Shown here: positions 7,343-16,412 of the stretch, piece by piece | Position numbering within the stretch: the first letter of the stretch is position 1 | How the letters are laid out: every line of letters starts with the position of its first letter | From: an uncultured Chloroflexales bacterium | Lineage (GTDB): Bacteria > Chloroflexota > Chloroflexia > Chloroflexales > Chloroflexaceae | Direction: 5' to 3' | DNA: 64,000 nucleotides | Assembly (NCBI GenBank): GCA_937902315.1 | Contig: CALGUG010000005.1 | Span: 1-64,000 of the forward strand | Made by a program: the position numbers and the translations under genes | The notes under the pieces: model-generated | What the model was told of the DNA's origin: nothing | Database searches by the model: none | The model's input: only the letters and a program-made list of their open reading frames with translations

Positions 7343-9916
7343 TTATAGCTCGGCGGCGGCCCGTTCGATCGCTTCGAGCTGGGCGCGGCCCTCGGCATCG
7401 TAGAGGTTGTTGCGCTCGACGCTCAGACGGTAGCGCAGGGCAACCAGCAGGGCACTGCGGCGCGGCCCGGGCGGTAGGGTGCGCGCTTGGTTGAGGCGGC
7501 GGCTTAGATCGCGCAGCAGAGCGTTTTGGGTGGCGAGGCTTACCTGAGCTAAGCGCTCGTTGTTGACGAGCGTAGAGAGGCTGCGGGATTTTTTGCTTGG
7601 CATAGGCTGGCCCAACATTAGCGAGACGAGGGCGTGCGCGCCCAGCTTCGAGAGGTGTTGGTTGCCGTTGCCGCATTTGGGCGACTGGATACAGGCCGGG
7701 CAGCCTTCGTCGCAAGGGCAGTCGTTGAGCAGGGTGCGGGCCTGCTCCCACCACTGTTCGGCCTGTTCATAGCCGATCTGGGCGATGCCCACTCCGCCCG
7801 GGACGCCGTCGTAGACAAAGATAGTGGCGCTGCCGGTTTCGGGATGCATGCCGGTCGACAAGCCTCCGATATCGGCGCGGTCGCACTGCGCGAAGAGCGG
7901 CAAGAGGCCGATGCAGGCGTGTTCGAGGGCGTGCAGACCGTCAAGGGCGTCGTCGCAGACCGTCTCGATCTGGTTGCAGATCGCGTCGGACACGGTCCAC
8001 CAGACCGCCACCGTGCGAAAACTTTGGGGCGGCAGCGAGAGATCGTGCTCGCTCAAGACGGCGTTGGTGTAGTGCTCTTTGCGGCGGTAGCCCGTGATAG
8101 TACGCGTGACATCGACAACCCCCAGATTGAGCTGGATCGGGCCGATGCTGCGCTGGAGCTGGCGCTTATAGATGCTGATATCGGTCTCTTCGATCGGCTG
8201 GGTATAGTAGCCGACATAGCTTTTTTGGGCCAGCGCTTCGTGGCCGTTGAAAGACTGCACCAGGTACGAATCGCCTTGATGGAGGTAGATCGCGCCCGGG
8301 TGGACTTCGAAGGCGGCGCGGCTGGCGCTGATCTGCTCGATCACACGGCCGCTTTCGCTATCTTTCAAATTGATCGAATCGCCGTCGGCGCTGCGAATGT
8401 TGACGTCGGCGGCGGGCCAGTTTTTGACGCAATCGAACTCGCCGTTATCGTAAGCGCGCAGTTCGCCACGGCGGGCCAGCCAGTCGCGCAGTTGGATGTA
8501 GGTCGGCCCGAACCAGAGCTCGTCGGCGTCGTTGAGCGGCAGTTCCCAAGCGGCGCAGCGCAGTTGATCGGCCAGCATAAAAGGGTTCTGCAGCGCCACG
8601 CGGGCGTGTTCGTGCGAGCGCGCGAAGAATTGCTCGGGATGGCGCATATAGAACTGGTCGAGCGGATCGTCTTGGGCGACCAGCAGCGCGAGGCTGGACT
8701 GCTTGCTGCGTCCGGCTCGTCCGGCCTGCTGCCAAGTGCTAGCGACTGATCCGGGGAAGCCAGCGATCACAACCGCATCGATCCCGCCAATATCGACGCC
8801 CAGTTCGAGCGCGTTGGTGCTGACCAAGCCCAGAAGCTCATCATTGAGGAAGGCCTCTTCGAGACGGCGACGCTCTTCCATGGTGTAGCCAGCCCGATAG
8901 GAGGCGACTCGCGCTTCCATGCCTGGGCGCTGTAGCTTGAGCGCTTCGCGGGTGTAGCGCAGAACCAGCTCGGCGCCGCGTCGCGTGCGCGTGAAGCAGA
9001 GCGTTTTGACTTTGTTGGCGACCAAGTGGGCCAGCAGGTTGGCGGCCTCGACGTTGGTGCTGCGCCGCCCGAGGTCGAGCGAGGCTCGCTGGGTATTCTC
9101 GTTGCGGCGGTTGCTGCGGCGTATTTCGTCGCGCAGAGGCGGGTTCCAAAAGACGAAGGTGCGTTCGCCTTGGGGCGCGCCGTCGCCATCGATCACGCGG
9201 ACGTCGTCGCCAACCAATGCAGCGAGGTGCTCTTGCGGGTTGGCGCTGGTGGCCGAACAGCAGATAAACTGGGGCGACGAGCCGTAGTAGGCGCAGAGAC
9301 GGCGCAAACGGCGCAGCACCAGGGCGACATGCGTGCCGAAAACCCCGCGATAGATGTGAGCTTCGTCTAAGACGACATAACGGAGATTGCTTAAAAGCGC
9401 CGCCCAGCGCCGATGGTCCGGCAGAATGGTGCGGTGCAGCATGTCGGGGTTCGAGAGAATGATCTGAGCCTGATGGCGCAGTCGATCGCGGTCTTGGCGC
9501 GGCGTATCGCCGTCGAGCGTCGCTACTGGGATCTCGAGCGGATCAGCCAAGTGATGTAGAGCGCGTAGTTGGTCGTGGGCTAAGGCTTTGGTGGGGAAGA
9601 GATAGATCGCGCGCCCATCTTTTTCTTCCAGCAGGGTTTCAAGCGTGGGAAGCTGATAACAGAGCGTCTTACCGCTCGCGGTTGCGGTAACAATGCCGAT
9701 ATGCTCACCTTGCCTAGCGGCGTCGAGCGCGGCGGCTTGGTGGCTATAGAGATGCTGCACGCCTTTGGCCGTTAAGACCGCCTGCAGTTTGGCAGGCAGC
9801 GTTTGCTGCGGCTCAGCGATTTGGGCGGCTCGCTCAGGTAGAGGTTGCGCATTGGTTATCTGTTGGGCGTACCCTTGTATCTTGGTGAGTAGATAGACAT
9901 AGTTATTGACGCTCAT
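7343..9916 (-). CDS. mrfA: MrfA/YprA-like DEAD-box helicase with DUF1998 zinc domain
   Basis: An 857-residue superfamily 2 helicase. The Q-motif region is YSHQAAALDAAR, Walker A is TATASGKT (77-84), Walker B is DEAH (184-187), and SAT-type motif III is CSATSANPQ. The second RecA lobe carries TNALELGVDIGGIDAVVIAGFPG and motif VI QQAGRAGR. A long C-terminal region holds a cluster CPCDEGCPACIQSPKCG, the four-cysteine zinc site of the DUF1998/MZB domain. This architecture and length match MrfA (YprA), a 3'-5' DNA helicase that repairs mitomycin-type crosslinks in Bacillus without UvrA. That role is by family, not shown here. It is transcribed alone, divergent from the downstream-facing glycosyltransferase gene. 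Confidence 0.85.
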   Translation of the reverse strand: MSVNNYVYLLTKIQGYAQQITNAQPLPERAAQIAEPQQTLPAKLQAVLTAKGVQHLYSHQAAALDAARQGEHIGIVTATASGKTLCYQLPTLETLLEEKDGRAIYLFPTKALAHDQLRALHHLADPLEIPVATLDGDTPRQDRDRLRHQAQIILSNPDMLHRTILPDHRRWAALLSNLRYVVLDEAHIYRGVFGTHVALVLRRLRRLCAYYGSSPQFICCSATSANPQEHLAALVGDDVRVIDGDGAPQGERTFVFWNPPLRDEIRRSNRRNENTQRASLDLGRRSTNVEAANLLAHLVANKVKTLCFTRTRRGAELVLRYTREALKLQRPGMEARVASYRAGYTMEERRRLEEAFLNDELLGLVSTNALELGVDIGGIDAVVIAGFPGSVASTWQQAGRAGRSKQSSLALLVAQDDPLDQFYMRHPEQFFARSHEHARVALQNPFMLADQLRCAAWELPLNDADELWFGPTYIQLRDWLARRGELRAYDNGEFDCVKNWPAADVNIRSADGDSINLKDSESGRVIEQISASRAAFEVHPGAIYLHQGDSYLVQSFNGHEALAQKSYVGYYTQPIEETDISIYKRQLQRSIGPIQLNLGVVDVTRTITGYRRKEHYTNAVLSEHDLSLPPQSFRTVAVWWTVSDAICNQIETVCDDALDGLHALEHACIGLLPLFAQCDRADIGGLSTGMHPETGSATIFVYDGVPGGVGIAQIGYEQAEQWWEQARTLLNDCPCDEGCPACIQSPKCGNGNQHLSKLGAHALVSLMLGQPMPSKKSRSLSTLVNNERLAQVSLATQNALLRDLSRRLNQARTLPPGPRRSALLVALRYRLSVERNNLYDAEGRAQLEAIERAAAEL

Positions 9917-9956
9917 ATTCCCTATTGTAGCATATTGAGAACGTCTGTGCCTGCTC

Positions 9957-9986
9957 TTGACGCTGTTTTTTGTCTCGTCTTATACT
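9957..9986 (+). promoter_or_regulatory. sigma-70 type promoter for the membrane glycosyltransferase gene
   Basis: TTGACG and TATACT are separated by 18 bases, about 70 bases upstream of the ATG at 10055, in the divergent intergenic space. Confidence 0.6.
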
Positions 9987-10054
9987 TGCGTCGATTACAA
10001 ACGAGCTATGCTCGTAGCCTCAGCGGCTATGAATATGTATAAGGAAGATGGCAC

Positions 10055-12106
10055 ATGTCTGTGTTATATGTAGGTGTCGCCCCAACAAAATACGCTATCA
10101 CCACGGCGCTTTGGATTAATGGCATCGGCCATCCTTTAGAGAGCTTCCCGCGCAGCTCGGAAGGGCTTGATTCAGTGCTGCACTCGCTCGAAAGTCTGAG
10201 CCAAGACTACCCAAACCATCAGCTCGAGTTGGTGTTGAGCAAGCCATTTGAATTGGCGGATCGTTTGATCGAAGAGACGCTCGCCCGCAATTGGCGGATC
10301 AGCGTGCCCAAGGAGAGCTCGTTTAGCGTCTGGTTGCGCAAGCATGGCTATCACGTGACACACTCGGCTGCCAGCGCCGTCGTGCTCGCGCGCTATGCCC
10401 AAAGCACTGCTGCAGATCTGTTGGCGCTCAGCAGCACTGCGGAGCTCGCCACGATACAAATAGACGAGGAGCCCGCAGCTCAGGTGGCTAGGCCCGTGCA
10501 AAAAGTGGTTACGCCCGAGCAAAACACGCAGCTCACTTGGTATCAACGCTGGTGGGCGAACATGATTCACTCTCTGCGTAGCACTCACCCCTTGGCCTAT
10601 CTCGCGATCGTGATCGTTGTGGCCCTGCGTGTGGTGAAGCTCGATACCATCCCTGGCGACCTCTACGGCGATATCGCGATCATCATCGATTATGTGGACG
10701 CGATTCTGCAAGGTAAGTGGCCAACTGCCTTCGACCTCAGCGCCGGGCCGTTCTACCACTATCTGATCGCTCCTTTTTTGGGCCTGAGCGGCCTGACCTA
10801 TCTCAATATCAAAATCGCCTCGGTAGTTGTCAGCTTGGGGGTGCTCTGGTGCGTCTATCTGTTGGGGCGTGATCTAGTAAACCCGACCTTCGGCTGGATC
10901 AGTTTCTTCTGTGCGGGCGTCGGCTCGTGGCTGTTGATCTTTAGCCGTTTGGGCAATTCCCAAATTATGGTGCCGCTCTTGGCGATTGGCTCAGTCTACG
11001 CCGTGGTGCGTGGTGTACAACGGCGGCAAGATTTCTGGCTGATCGCTGGTGCCGTGATCGCCGCTTGTGGCTTATACGTCTATCCACAGAGCTTTGTGAT
11101 TCCAGGCGTTACGGGCATGGTGCTTGCTTGGCTGATCTGGAGCGAGAGATTGGGTGAATGGCGAGCATTTTGGATCTATTTCGCGACCTGTATGCTTGGG
11201 CTCATTCCCTTCTTAGCGATCTTCTTCCGCGATCTGCCCCTCTTTTTGAGCGGCTATATCGGCGAGAAGATGCCCGGCAGCGACGAGTGGGACGATGTGA
11301 TATACAACAATATCTGGAAGTCGCTCTTGGCGCTGCATGTTCAAGGCGATTTCGTCTTTCGCAGCAACCCTAAACGATTACCACACCTCGATCAGCTCAG
11401 CGGAATCTTCTTCATTGCAGGCCTAGTCTATTGGCTCAGGAAGAAGCAATTTCGCTATGGTCTGGTCTTGCTCATTCCGCTGATCTTATTGCAGATCCCG
11501 GCGATCTTGGTGCGTGATTTGCGCGAGATCCCCTCTGCTTCGCGTACGATCGGCATCGTGCCTTTTGTAAGCATGATCGTAGCAGGTGGCGTCTATGGCC
11601 TTGCACTCCTGTTGCAGAGGCGCCCACGCTTGCAACAGACAGTTGTGCTTTTGGCATTATTGTGTATACTAGGACTGAATTCATATCGCTATTTTGTAGA
11701 GTACGTGCAGGTACAACCAAACGGGAACACCGCCTTCGGGCGAGAGATCTCGAAATATGTCCGAACACGGCCTATCGATGAGCCTGTTGTCTTGTTAGGC
11801 TGTTGTTGGGGCGACTACGGTCAACCACACCCGCACGCTATTAGATACGATATTGAACCTGAACGAAAGTTTATTCATATCCCACTAGAAGAAGCGACCT
11901 GTGAGCGTCTTTTAGAGATTCCTAGCCCTGCCATTCTCGTCTGGGGGCGTGAAGAAGACCTCACAGCCAATAATTTGGCCTCTTGCATCGGGCAAACATC
12001 ACCTGAACTTCACACTGCAGCCTCTGGGAAAGCGGTGTTTTTCTCGCTTGAATGGCTGCCGGAGTTTGACACGTCTAACGCGTTCTGGTATAATGCCCGA
12101 AGTTAA
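10055..12106 (+). CDS. membrane glycosyltransferase (ArnT/PMT, GT39/83-like) with fused IS110-like N-terminal domain
   Basis: A 683-residue protein in two parts. Residues about 180-550 form a multi-helix membrane region with an early acidic loop (RVVKLDTIPGDLYGD), the layout of lipid-linked sugar transferases of the GT-C fold. A periplasmic-type soluble tail follows. Residues 1-125 are soluble and resemble the RuvC-like N-terminus of IS110 transposases: LYVGVAPTKYAITTALW in place of VGIDVAK, SEGLDSVLHSLE, and SAASAVVLARYAQ in place of the usual DxxDAxVLA. The catalytic acidic residues are replaced (Ala, Ser), so nuclease activity is not expected. A linker (126-170) joins the two. The 3' end overlaps the promoter of the ribosomal operon. 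The sugar and acceptor are unknown. Confidence 0.65.
   Translation: MSVLYVGVAPTKYAITTALWINGIGHPLESFPRSSEGLDSVLHSLESLSQDYPNHQLELVLSKPFELADRLIEETLARNWRISVPKESSFSVWLRKHGYHVTHSAASAVVLARYAQSTAADLLALSSTAELATIQIDEEPAAQVARPVQKVVTPEQNTQLTWYQRWWANMIHSLRSTHPLAYLAIVIVVALRVVKLDTIPGDLYGDIAIIIDYVDAILQGKWPTAFDLSAGPFYHYLIAPFLGLSGLTYLNIKIASVVVSLGVLWCVYLLGRDLVNPTFGWISFFCAGVGSWLLIFSRLGNSQIMVPLLAIGSVYAVVRGVQRRQDFWLIAGAVIAACGLYVYPQSFVIPGVTGMVLAWLIWSERLGEWRAFWIYFATCMLGLIPFLAIFFRDLPLFLSGYIGEKMPGSDEWDDVIYNNIWKSLLALHVQGDFVFRSNPKRLPHLDQLSGIFFIAGLVYWLRKKQFRYGLVLLIPLILLQIPAILVRDLREIPSASRTIGIVPFVSMIVAGGVYGLALLLQRRPRLQQTVVLLALLCILGLNSYRYFVEYVQVQPNGNTAFGREISKYVRTRPIDEPVVLLGCCWGDYGQPHPHAIRYDIEPERKFIHIPLEEATCERLLEIPSPAILVWGREEDLTANNLASCIGQTSPELHTAASGKAVFFSLEWLPEFDTSNAFWYNARS
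12066..12094 (+). promoter_or_regulatory. consensus promoter of the rplU-rpmA-rpmE operon
   Basis: Exact TTGACA (12066-12071) and TATAAT (12089-12094) with a 17-base spacer and a TGG extended -10. It lies inside the last codons of the preceding gene. Confidence 0.9.
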
Positions 12107-12134
12107 GAGGGTGGGAAACCCCCACTCTTTTTGT
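12102..12134 (+). promoter_or_regulatory. leader hairpin upstream of rplU
   Basis: AAGAGggTGGG pairs with CCCACTCTT with a two-base bulge and is followed by TTTTTG. It lies only a few bases after the predicted transcription start, so it is placed for attenuation or for feedback binding by L21, as known for other L21 leaders. The function is inferred from position and shape only. Confidence 0.5.
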
Positions 12135-12160
12135 GTGGGTAAAGGACAAGGAGCACGTTC

Positions 12161-12481
12161 GTGTACGCAATTGTTCGCGATCGCGGAATGCAATACCGCG
12201 TTGAAGCCGGCAAGACCATCAATATCGACTTGGTCGACGCAGAGCCGGGTACTCAGATTGAGTTGAAAGAAGTCCTGCTTGTCGGCAACGAGAGCGGTAC
12301 GTTGGTGGGAAATCCGGTTGTCAACGGTGCCGTCGTACGTGCCGAAGTGGTTGGCAATACGAAGGGCGATAAGATTGTTGTTTTCCGTTATCGAAACAAG
12401 AAGCGCTATCGCCGCCGCACCGGCCATCGACAGCAGTATACACAGATCAAAATCGCTGAGATCGTTACTTCAGCCGAATAA
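12161..12481 (+). CDS. rplU: 50S ribosomal protein L21
   Basis: A 106-residue protein starting at GTG after AAGGAGCACGTTC. The MYAIVRDRGMQYRVEAG start, the LLVGNESGTLVGNPVV middle and the basic NKKRYRRRTGHRQQYTQIKI ending are diagnostic of bacterial L21, which binds 23S rRNA domain VI and lies next to L20 in the large subunit. Length is normal. It is first in an operon with rpmA and rpmE, an order found in many bacteria. Confidence 0.97.
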   Translation: MYAIVRDRGMQYRVEAGKTINIDLVDAEPGTQIELKEVLLVGNESGTLVGNPVVNGAVVRAEVVGNTKGDKIVVFRYRNKKRYRRRTGHRQQYTQIKIAEIVTSAE

Positions 12482-12518
12482 TTTGGGCTGATGACGCTAG
12501 AAGTAAGGATTACCAACA

Positions 12519-12797
12519 ATGGCACATAAAAAAGGTGTTGGCAGTTCACGTAACGGTCGTGATAGCAAGCCAAAGATGCGTGGTGTAAAGCGCTTCGGTG
12601 GCGAAGTTGTCCAGCCCGGTAGCGTGATTGTGCGACAGTGTGGCACTAAGATTAAGCCCGGCAACAACGTCGGCATGGGCCGCGATTACACAATCTATTC
12701 ATTGATTGATGGCTTGGTTACTTTTGAGCCATACAACAAATATCAGCGTAAAGTGAGCGTTTATCCTGTTTCCGTGGCAGAGACGGAAGCTGTGTAA
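12519..12797 (+). CDS. rpmA: 50S ribosomal protein L27
   Basis: A 92-residue protein beginning MAHKKGVGSSRNGRDS, so there is no cleavable N-terminal extension of the Firmicutes type. L27 reaches the peptidyl-transferase centre with its N-terminus. The FGGEVVQPGSVIVRQCGT and GNNVGMGRDYTIYSL segments are standard. It lies 37 bases after rplU with an AAGGA ribosome site. Confidence 0.97.
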   Translation: MAHKKGVGSSRNGRDSKPKMRGVKRFGGEVVQPGSVIVRQCGTKIKPGNNVGMGRDYTIYSLIDGLVTFEPYNKYQRKVSVYPVSVAETEAV

Positions 12798-12809
12798 GGA
12801 AATAATAGC

Positions 12810-13109
12810 GTGAAAGATGGTATTCACCCTAAATATGAGCTGGCGAGCATAACTTGTACTACTTGTGGTACAGTTTGGCCCGTACGGTCGACCAAGCCCG
12901 TACTGCGCCTCGACATTTGCTCGAACTGCCATCCCTTCTATACGGGCGAGCAGCGCATCGTCGACACCGCCGGTCAGGTTGACCGCTTTATGCGCCGTTT
13001 GGCCGCCACGCAAGAGAAGCAGGCCAGCAACCAAGCTCGATTGCAGCAGAAAGAGCCAGCTAAGAAGAAGAGCTTGCTCAAAGAGATTTACGGCGACGAC
13101 GAGGAATAA
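12810..13109 (+). CDS. rpmE: 50S ribosomal protein L31, zinc-binding type, with basic C-terminal extension
   Basis: A 99-residue protein starting at GTG, 12 bases after rpmA. MKDGIHPKYELASITCTTCG and DICSNCHPFYTGEQRIVDT give the zinc cysteines of the C+ form of L31. Residues about 67-99 are an extra Lys/Gln/Glu-rich tail beyond the usual ~66-70 residues. L31 bridges the two subunits. It ends the operon. Confidence 0.95.
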   Translation: MKDGIHPKYELASITCTTCGTVWPVRSTKPVLRLDICSNCHPFYTGEQRIVDTAGQVDRFMRRLAATQEKQASNQARLQQKEPAKKKSLLKEIYGDDEE

Positions 13110-13135
13110 GCTCTCGTTAGTAGTACACATTCAAA

Positions 13136-13174
13136 CACTCTCGGTTCATATCGAGCCGAGAGCGTTTTGTTTTT
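13136..13174 (+). terminator. terminator of the rplU-rpmA-rpmE operon
   Basis: CTCTCGG and CCGAGAG form the stem, followed by CGTTTTGTTTTT. Confidence 0.85.
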
Positions 13175-13253
13175 AGGCCTTGTTTGTTCCATGCGCTGTT
13201 GCACCCTCTTTGCATAACGCTGGCGGAAAAGGGCTTTACCCTCAAACGAAGCT

Positions 13254-13281
13254 CTGGCGCGTCCGCCTACGGCTACCAAAT
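13254..13281 (+). repeat. R2 dispersed repeat
   Basis: Core GCGTCCGCCTACGGCTACCA followed by AATCGCCGCCCTCCCATTCAG, a flank shared with the copies at 5744 and 32447. Confidence 0.75.
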
Positions 13282-13447
13282 CGCCGCCCTCCCATTCAGA
13301 CCTTCAAGCTTCGCTGCTTTCGCTGCGACCTGCTAGGTGCAAGCACCTTGCAGGTTTAAACGCAGCCTTTCGCTGCCGCACGCCAACTGCTACAAGATGG
13401 GCTAGCCTGCCTTCATCTCCAACTCATTACAGATCTACACGCTCCTA

Positions 13448-13560
13448 ATACCAAATCCGTTGAAAGATTGCGCTTTTATAGCGCAAAAAACCAAAATCCG
13501 GGAAAGAGTTGTGTGACATTGCCGAAGGCCAACAAGACATAAACTAATTGGATTCTGTAT
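13448..13560. repeat. R1 element
   Basis: Left end ATACCAAATCCGTTGAAAG, inner GCGC..TTATAGCGC small hairpin and CCGGGAAAGAG block, GCCGAAGGCC block, drifted right end TTGGATTCTGTAT. It fills most of the gap before the first substrate-binding protein gene. Confidence 0.65.
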
Positions 13561-13568
13561 CATAAACC

Positions 13569-13603
13569 AAAGGGCCTTTCCCATAGATCAGGGAAAGGCC
13601 CTT
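13569..13603 (-). terminator. terminator of substrate-binding protein gene 1
   Basis: Near-perfect long stem AAAGGGCCTTTCCC / GGGAAAGGCCCTT with T-rich sequence beyond it on the minus strand. Confidence 0.85.
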
Positions 13604-13647
13604 AGACTGTTTGCTTCTAGAAGCGAGCTCGGTTCAGAAGTACAGAA

Positions 13648-15516
13648 CTATTTGTACCAGTCCGCGATGTTCCACATCTCGCTGTCCCACGGCGAAGGAT
13701 TCACACCCTTCAGCTGCTTGGAGACACCAGCGCTCACTTGCGAGCGAGCGACGAGCGGAATAACAACGACATTATCCACCAGAATGTCGTTCATCTTCAT
13801 TACGAGCTCTTTGCGGGTCTCGAGGTCGGTGGTGCCGCGCAGCTGCTCACAGAGCGCGTCGTATTCGGGGTCCGAATAGCGACCATCGTTGAAACCACGG
13901 AATTCGTTCAAGCGGTCCGAGATCATCTCGGTGGTCCAGCCACAGAGATAGTTGGTCGGATCGGGCTGCTCGTAGTTGTTGGTGTACATCTGGACGTCGT
14001 TGTAGAAGTGCGCCATGGTGTCGGGGTTAGCCATGTCCGACGAGAAGAAGACGCTCGCATCAACGCTCTTCAGCTCAACTTCAACACCGATCTTGCTCCA
14101 GGCATCCTTGATCAGAGCCTGCTCCTTCTGGCGCAGCGGGTTAACGGTGGTCGAGAAGGTCAGCGACAAGCGTACGCCGTCCTTTTCGCGGATACCGTCA
14201 GCACCAACGGTCCAGCCAGCTTCGTCGAGCAGCTTGTTTGCGCCTTCGATGTCAGGATCACAGTTGTGGCGGCCACCATAGACATCGTTCGGATCGATGT
14301 AAGGCATGGTCACGATCACTTCACAGGTCGGGGTACCAGCCGGACCGTAGAGCTGTTCGGCCATGGTCTTGCGGTCGATCGACATCGCCAGTGCCTTGCG
14401 CACATTGATGTCGCTCAGGAAGGGGTGCGGCTGATCGCGGTCAGCGCGCTTCTCGCCCAGAGCCGGGTCGGGGTTCGAGAAGTTGATGGCAACACGCTCG
14501 AGAGCCGAACCGAACACAACGTGCAGGTCAGCCAAGCCACCCTGCTCAAGCTGCTTCAGAACAGCAGCTTCGACTTGCAGGTTCCAAGCGTAGTCGGTAT
14601 CGCCGGTCTGGAAGACAGCGCGGGCAGCCGAGGTAGCATCGCCACCACCCTTCATCAGCACTTCGCTGAAGAACGGCTTGTTGGGCTCGCGGTAGTTTTC
14701 GTTTATATCAAACACAACAACGTCGCCGGGCTTGAATTCGCGCAGCTTGTAGGGGCCGGTGCCGAGCGGAGCGTTGTTAGCTTCTTGACAAGCGGTATCG
14801 GTAGCAGCCTTCTCACCGATGCAGTTCTCGAACTGGGCCTTCTGGATAATGTGGCCGTAGGCGCTAACGAACATCTGGTAAGGGTTGGGGTTGGGCTGCT
14901 GCCAGGTGATCTTCACGGTCAGATCGTCGATGGCTTCAACCTTCTCAGCACCTTGGAAGGTGTGAGCGCTGGTACAAGCGGTCTTGGGATCTGCACAGTA
15001 GTCGTAGGTGAAGACGACGTCGGCTGCGGTGAAGGGCGTACCATCAGACCACACAACGCCTTCCTTCAGCTTCCAAGTTACTTCCTTGAGGTCAGCCGAA
15101 ACGCTGCCATTCTCGACGCTGGGGATCTCAGCAGCCAAGATAGCTACGGGCAGACCATCGGGACCGATAGCAGCCAGCGGCTCGGTGATCAGACGAGCAG
15201 CGTCGTTGTCTTTGGTACCTTGGGAGAGGTGCGGGTTCAAGATGGTGGGAGCCTGCCACCAGAGCAGGTTCAGGGTGCCACCTTGGCCGCGGGTGAATGT
15301 GCCTTCTGCTGCGGCAGGTGCTTCAGCTTCGCCTTCAGCAGCGGGAGCTTCAGCCGAGCCCTCAGCGGCAGGAGCGCTGGTCGGCTCGGTGGCAGGAGCT
15401 TGAGCTGCCGGAGCAGCAGGGCTACCACCACAAGCTGCCAACATCGGAACGATGAAGGCAATGGTCAGCAAAGCGGCTAGACGCTGCTTCGCTGTTGTTA
15501 CCGTAGGTGTAGACAT
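13648..15516 (-). CDS. ABC transporter substrate-binding lipoprotein, family 5 (peptide/oligopeptide type), paralogue 1
   Basis: A 622-residue lipoprotein with signal peptide and lipobox MLAACGG (Cys29), then a Pro/Ala/Thr/Glu-rich linker to about residue 75. The mature domain has the SBP_bac_5 hallmarks: VTWKLKEGVVWSDGTPFTAADVVFTYDYC, the cluster GTGPYKLREFKPGDVVVFDINENYR, and VRKALAMSIDRKTMAEQLYG. Such proteins capture peptides, opines or oligosaccharides outside the membrane for an ABC importer. An AAGGAG ribosome site precedes the ATG. It has its own terminator and shares most of its sequence with the two following paralogues. No permease or ATPase gene is adjacent. Confidence 0.93.
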   Translation of the reverse strand: MSTPTVTTAKQRLAALLTIAFIVPMLAACGGSPAAPAAQAPATEPTSAPAAEGSAEAPAAEGEAEAPAAAEGTFTRGQGGTLNLLWWQAPTILNPHLSQGTKDNDAARLITEPLAAIGPDGLPVAILAAEIPSVENGSVSADLKEVTWKLKEGVVWSDGTPFTAADVVFTYDYCADPKTACTSAHTFQGAEKVEAIDDLTVKITWQQPNPNPYQMFVSAYGHIIQKAQFENCIGEKAATDTACQEANNAPLGTGPYKLREFKPGDVVVFDINENYREPNKPFFSEVLMKGGGDATSAARAVFQTGDTDYAWNLQVEAAVLKQLEQGGLADLHVVFGSALERVAINFSNPDPALGEKRADRDQPHPFLSDINVRKALAMSIDRKTMAEQLYGPAGTPTCEVIVTMPYIDPNDVYGGRHNCDPDIEGANKLLDEAGWTVGADGIREKDGVRLSLTFSTTVNPLRQKEQALIKDAWSKIGVEVELKSVDASVFFSSDMANPDTMAHFYNDVQMYTNNYEQPDPTNYLCGWTTEMISDRLNEFRGFNDGRYSDPEYDALCEQLRGTTDLETRKELVMKMNDILVDNVVVIPLVARSQVSAGVSKQLKGVNPSPWDSEMWNIADWYK

Positions 15517-16049
15517 CTGTAGTGACTCCTTACAATTGGGGTGAACCTGGTGAATGTTGAAGTTTTAGCGTGATAGAAAACCGAGCTCACTGCTAGAGCT
15601 TCACATTTATTTGAAACAAACGATACGAATACTTCCCTGTTAATCAAGACAGAGTCTGATCCAATAAAGTATATCGTATTTGTTTCATCCATTCACGTGG
15701 GCTATATCATACCATAGCTATAAAAATGATATTATCGAATTTTGTGCCACGAATAAAATGTGAATGCTCATTTTGATTTAAAATAACTGATTACAATCGA
15801 AAATAGCATTGTTTATCTAGATATTTATTTGAAGGTATAATAAAATATCTATTTCAAAATAATTGTGCAATTTTGCTATATGATCGAAGAATTTCGCTTT
15901 GATACAAGATAATTTCAAGTTTCTTATAAAGCTTGTGTGACGAGTTATTGTTTTTGTCTCAGCAGAGCGCAAGCTAGCTCTCCCTCGTGTTTCGTCTTTG
16001 GGCCTTGCGCGCCTGCGCGCCTTTAGGCCACTGTATAGGTTGGGGTTTG
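15517..16049. other. AT-rich leader and promoter region
   Basis: About 190 bases of leader, then the TATGGTATGAT element, then an AT-rich island (about 15720-15960). I see no gene in it. Confidence 0.4.
15704..15716 (-). promoter_or_regulatory. extended -10 element upstream of substrate-binding protein gene 1
   Basis: Minus strand reads TATGGTATGATAT. The same TATGGTATnATAT word lies upstream of paralogues 2 (18504) and 3 (20839). No clear -35 was found. Confidence 0.5.
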
Positions 16050-16215
16050 ATCCCAAATCCGGTTGATTAGGTTCTCTTTGGCCTTCGGCAGAGCGGAACG
16101 TGACTCTTTTTGGTGTGAGAGATTTCGTGCTGTCGCGCGAAATCTTTCACAAGCCTTTTCCCGGCTTTCGTTTTTCTGAGCGAAGAGCATGCATGGCTTT
16201 AAACGGATTTGGTAT
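16050..16215. repeat. R1 element, complete, with central hairpin
   Basis: ATCCCAAATCCGGTTGATTA at the left, TTTGGCCTTCGGCAGAGCGG block, central imperfect hairpin (GTGTGAGAGATTTCG with CGAAATCTTTCAC), and right end TTTAAACGGATTTGGTAT. Confidence 0.75.
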
Positions 16216-16269
16216 GAGATGGGCTCTGGGGGCGCAGATAGCTAGCAGCCTGTTGCGGCGGGCATGCTG

Positions 16270-16292
16270 TTGGTAGCCGTAGGCGGACGCGG
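16270..16292 (-). repeat. R2 dispersed repeat
   Basis: Reverse-strand copy TTGGTAGCCGTAGGCGGACG, 55 bases after an R1 element. Confidence 0.75.
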
Positions 16293-16348
16293 TACGAGCC
16301 TTGTTTGAGGAAGGGCGCAAGCCGCTAGCAGCAGATTTGAGACAAAAG

Positions 16349-16383
16349 AACAGATGGGTGGCTAGCTCGGCCACCCATCTGTT
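16349..16383 (-). terminator. terminator of substrate-binding protein gene 2
   Basis: Perfect 14-bp stem AACAGATGGGTGGC / GCCACCCATCTGTT, followed on the minus strand by CTTTTGTC. Confidence 0.85.
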
Positions 16384-16412
16384 GAGTTTAGGGCAAACTT
16401 AGGCTGTCAGGC

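Noticed and set aside
7634..8749. 371-codon plus-strand frame opposite the helicase gene
   Set aside because: Shadow of the helicase reading frame; its product looks like reversed codon bias.
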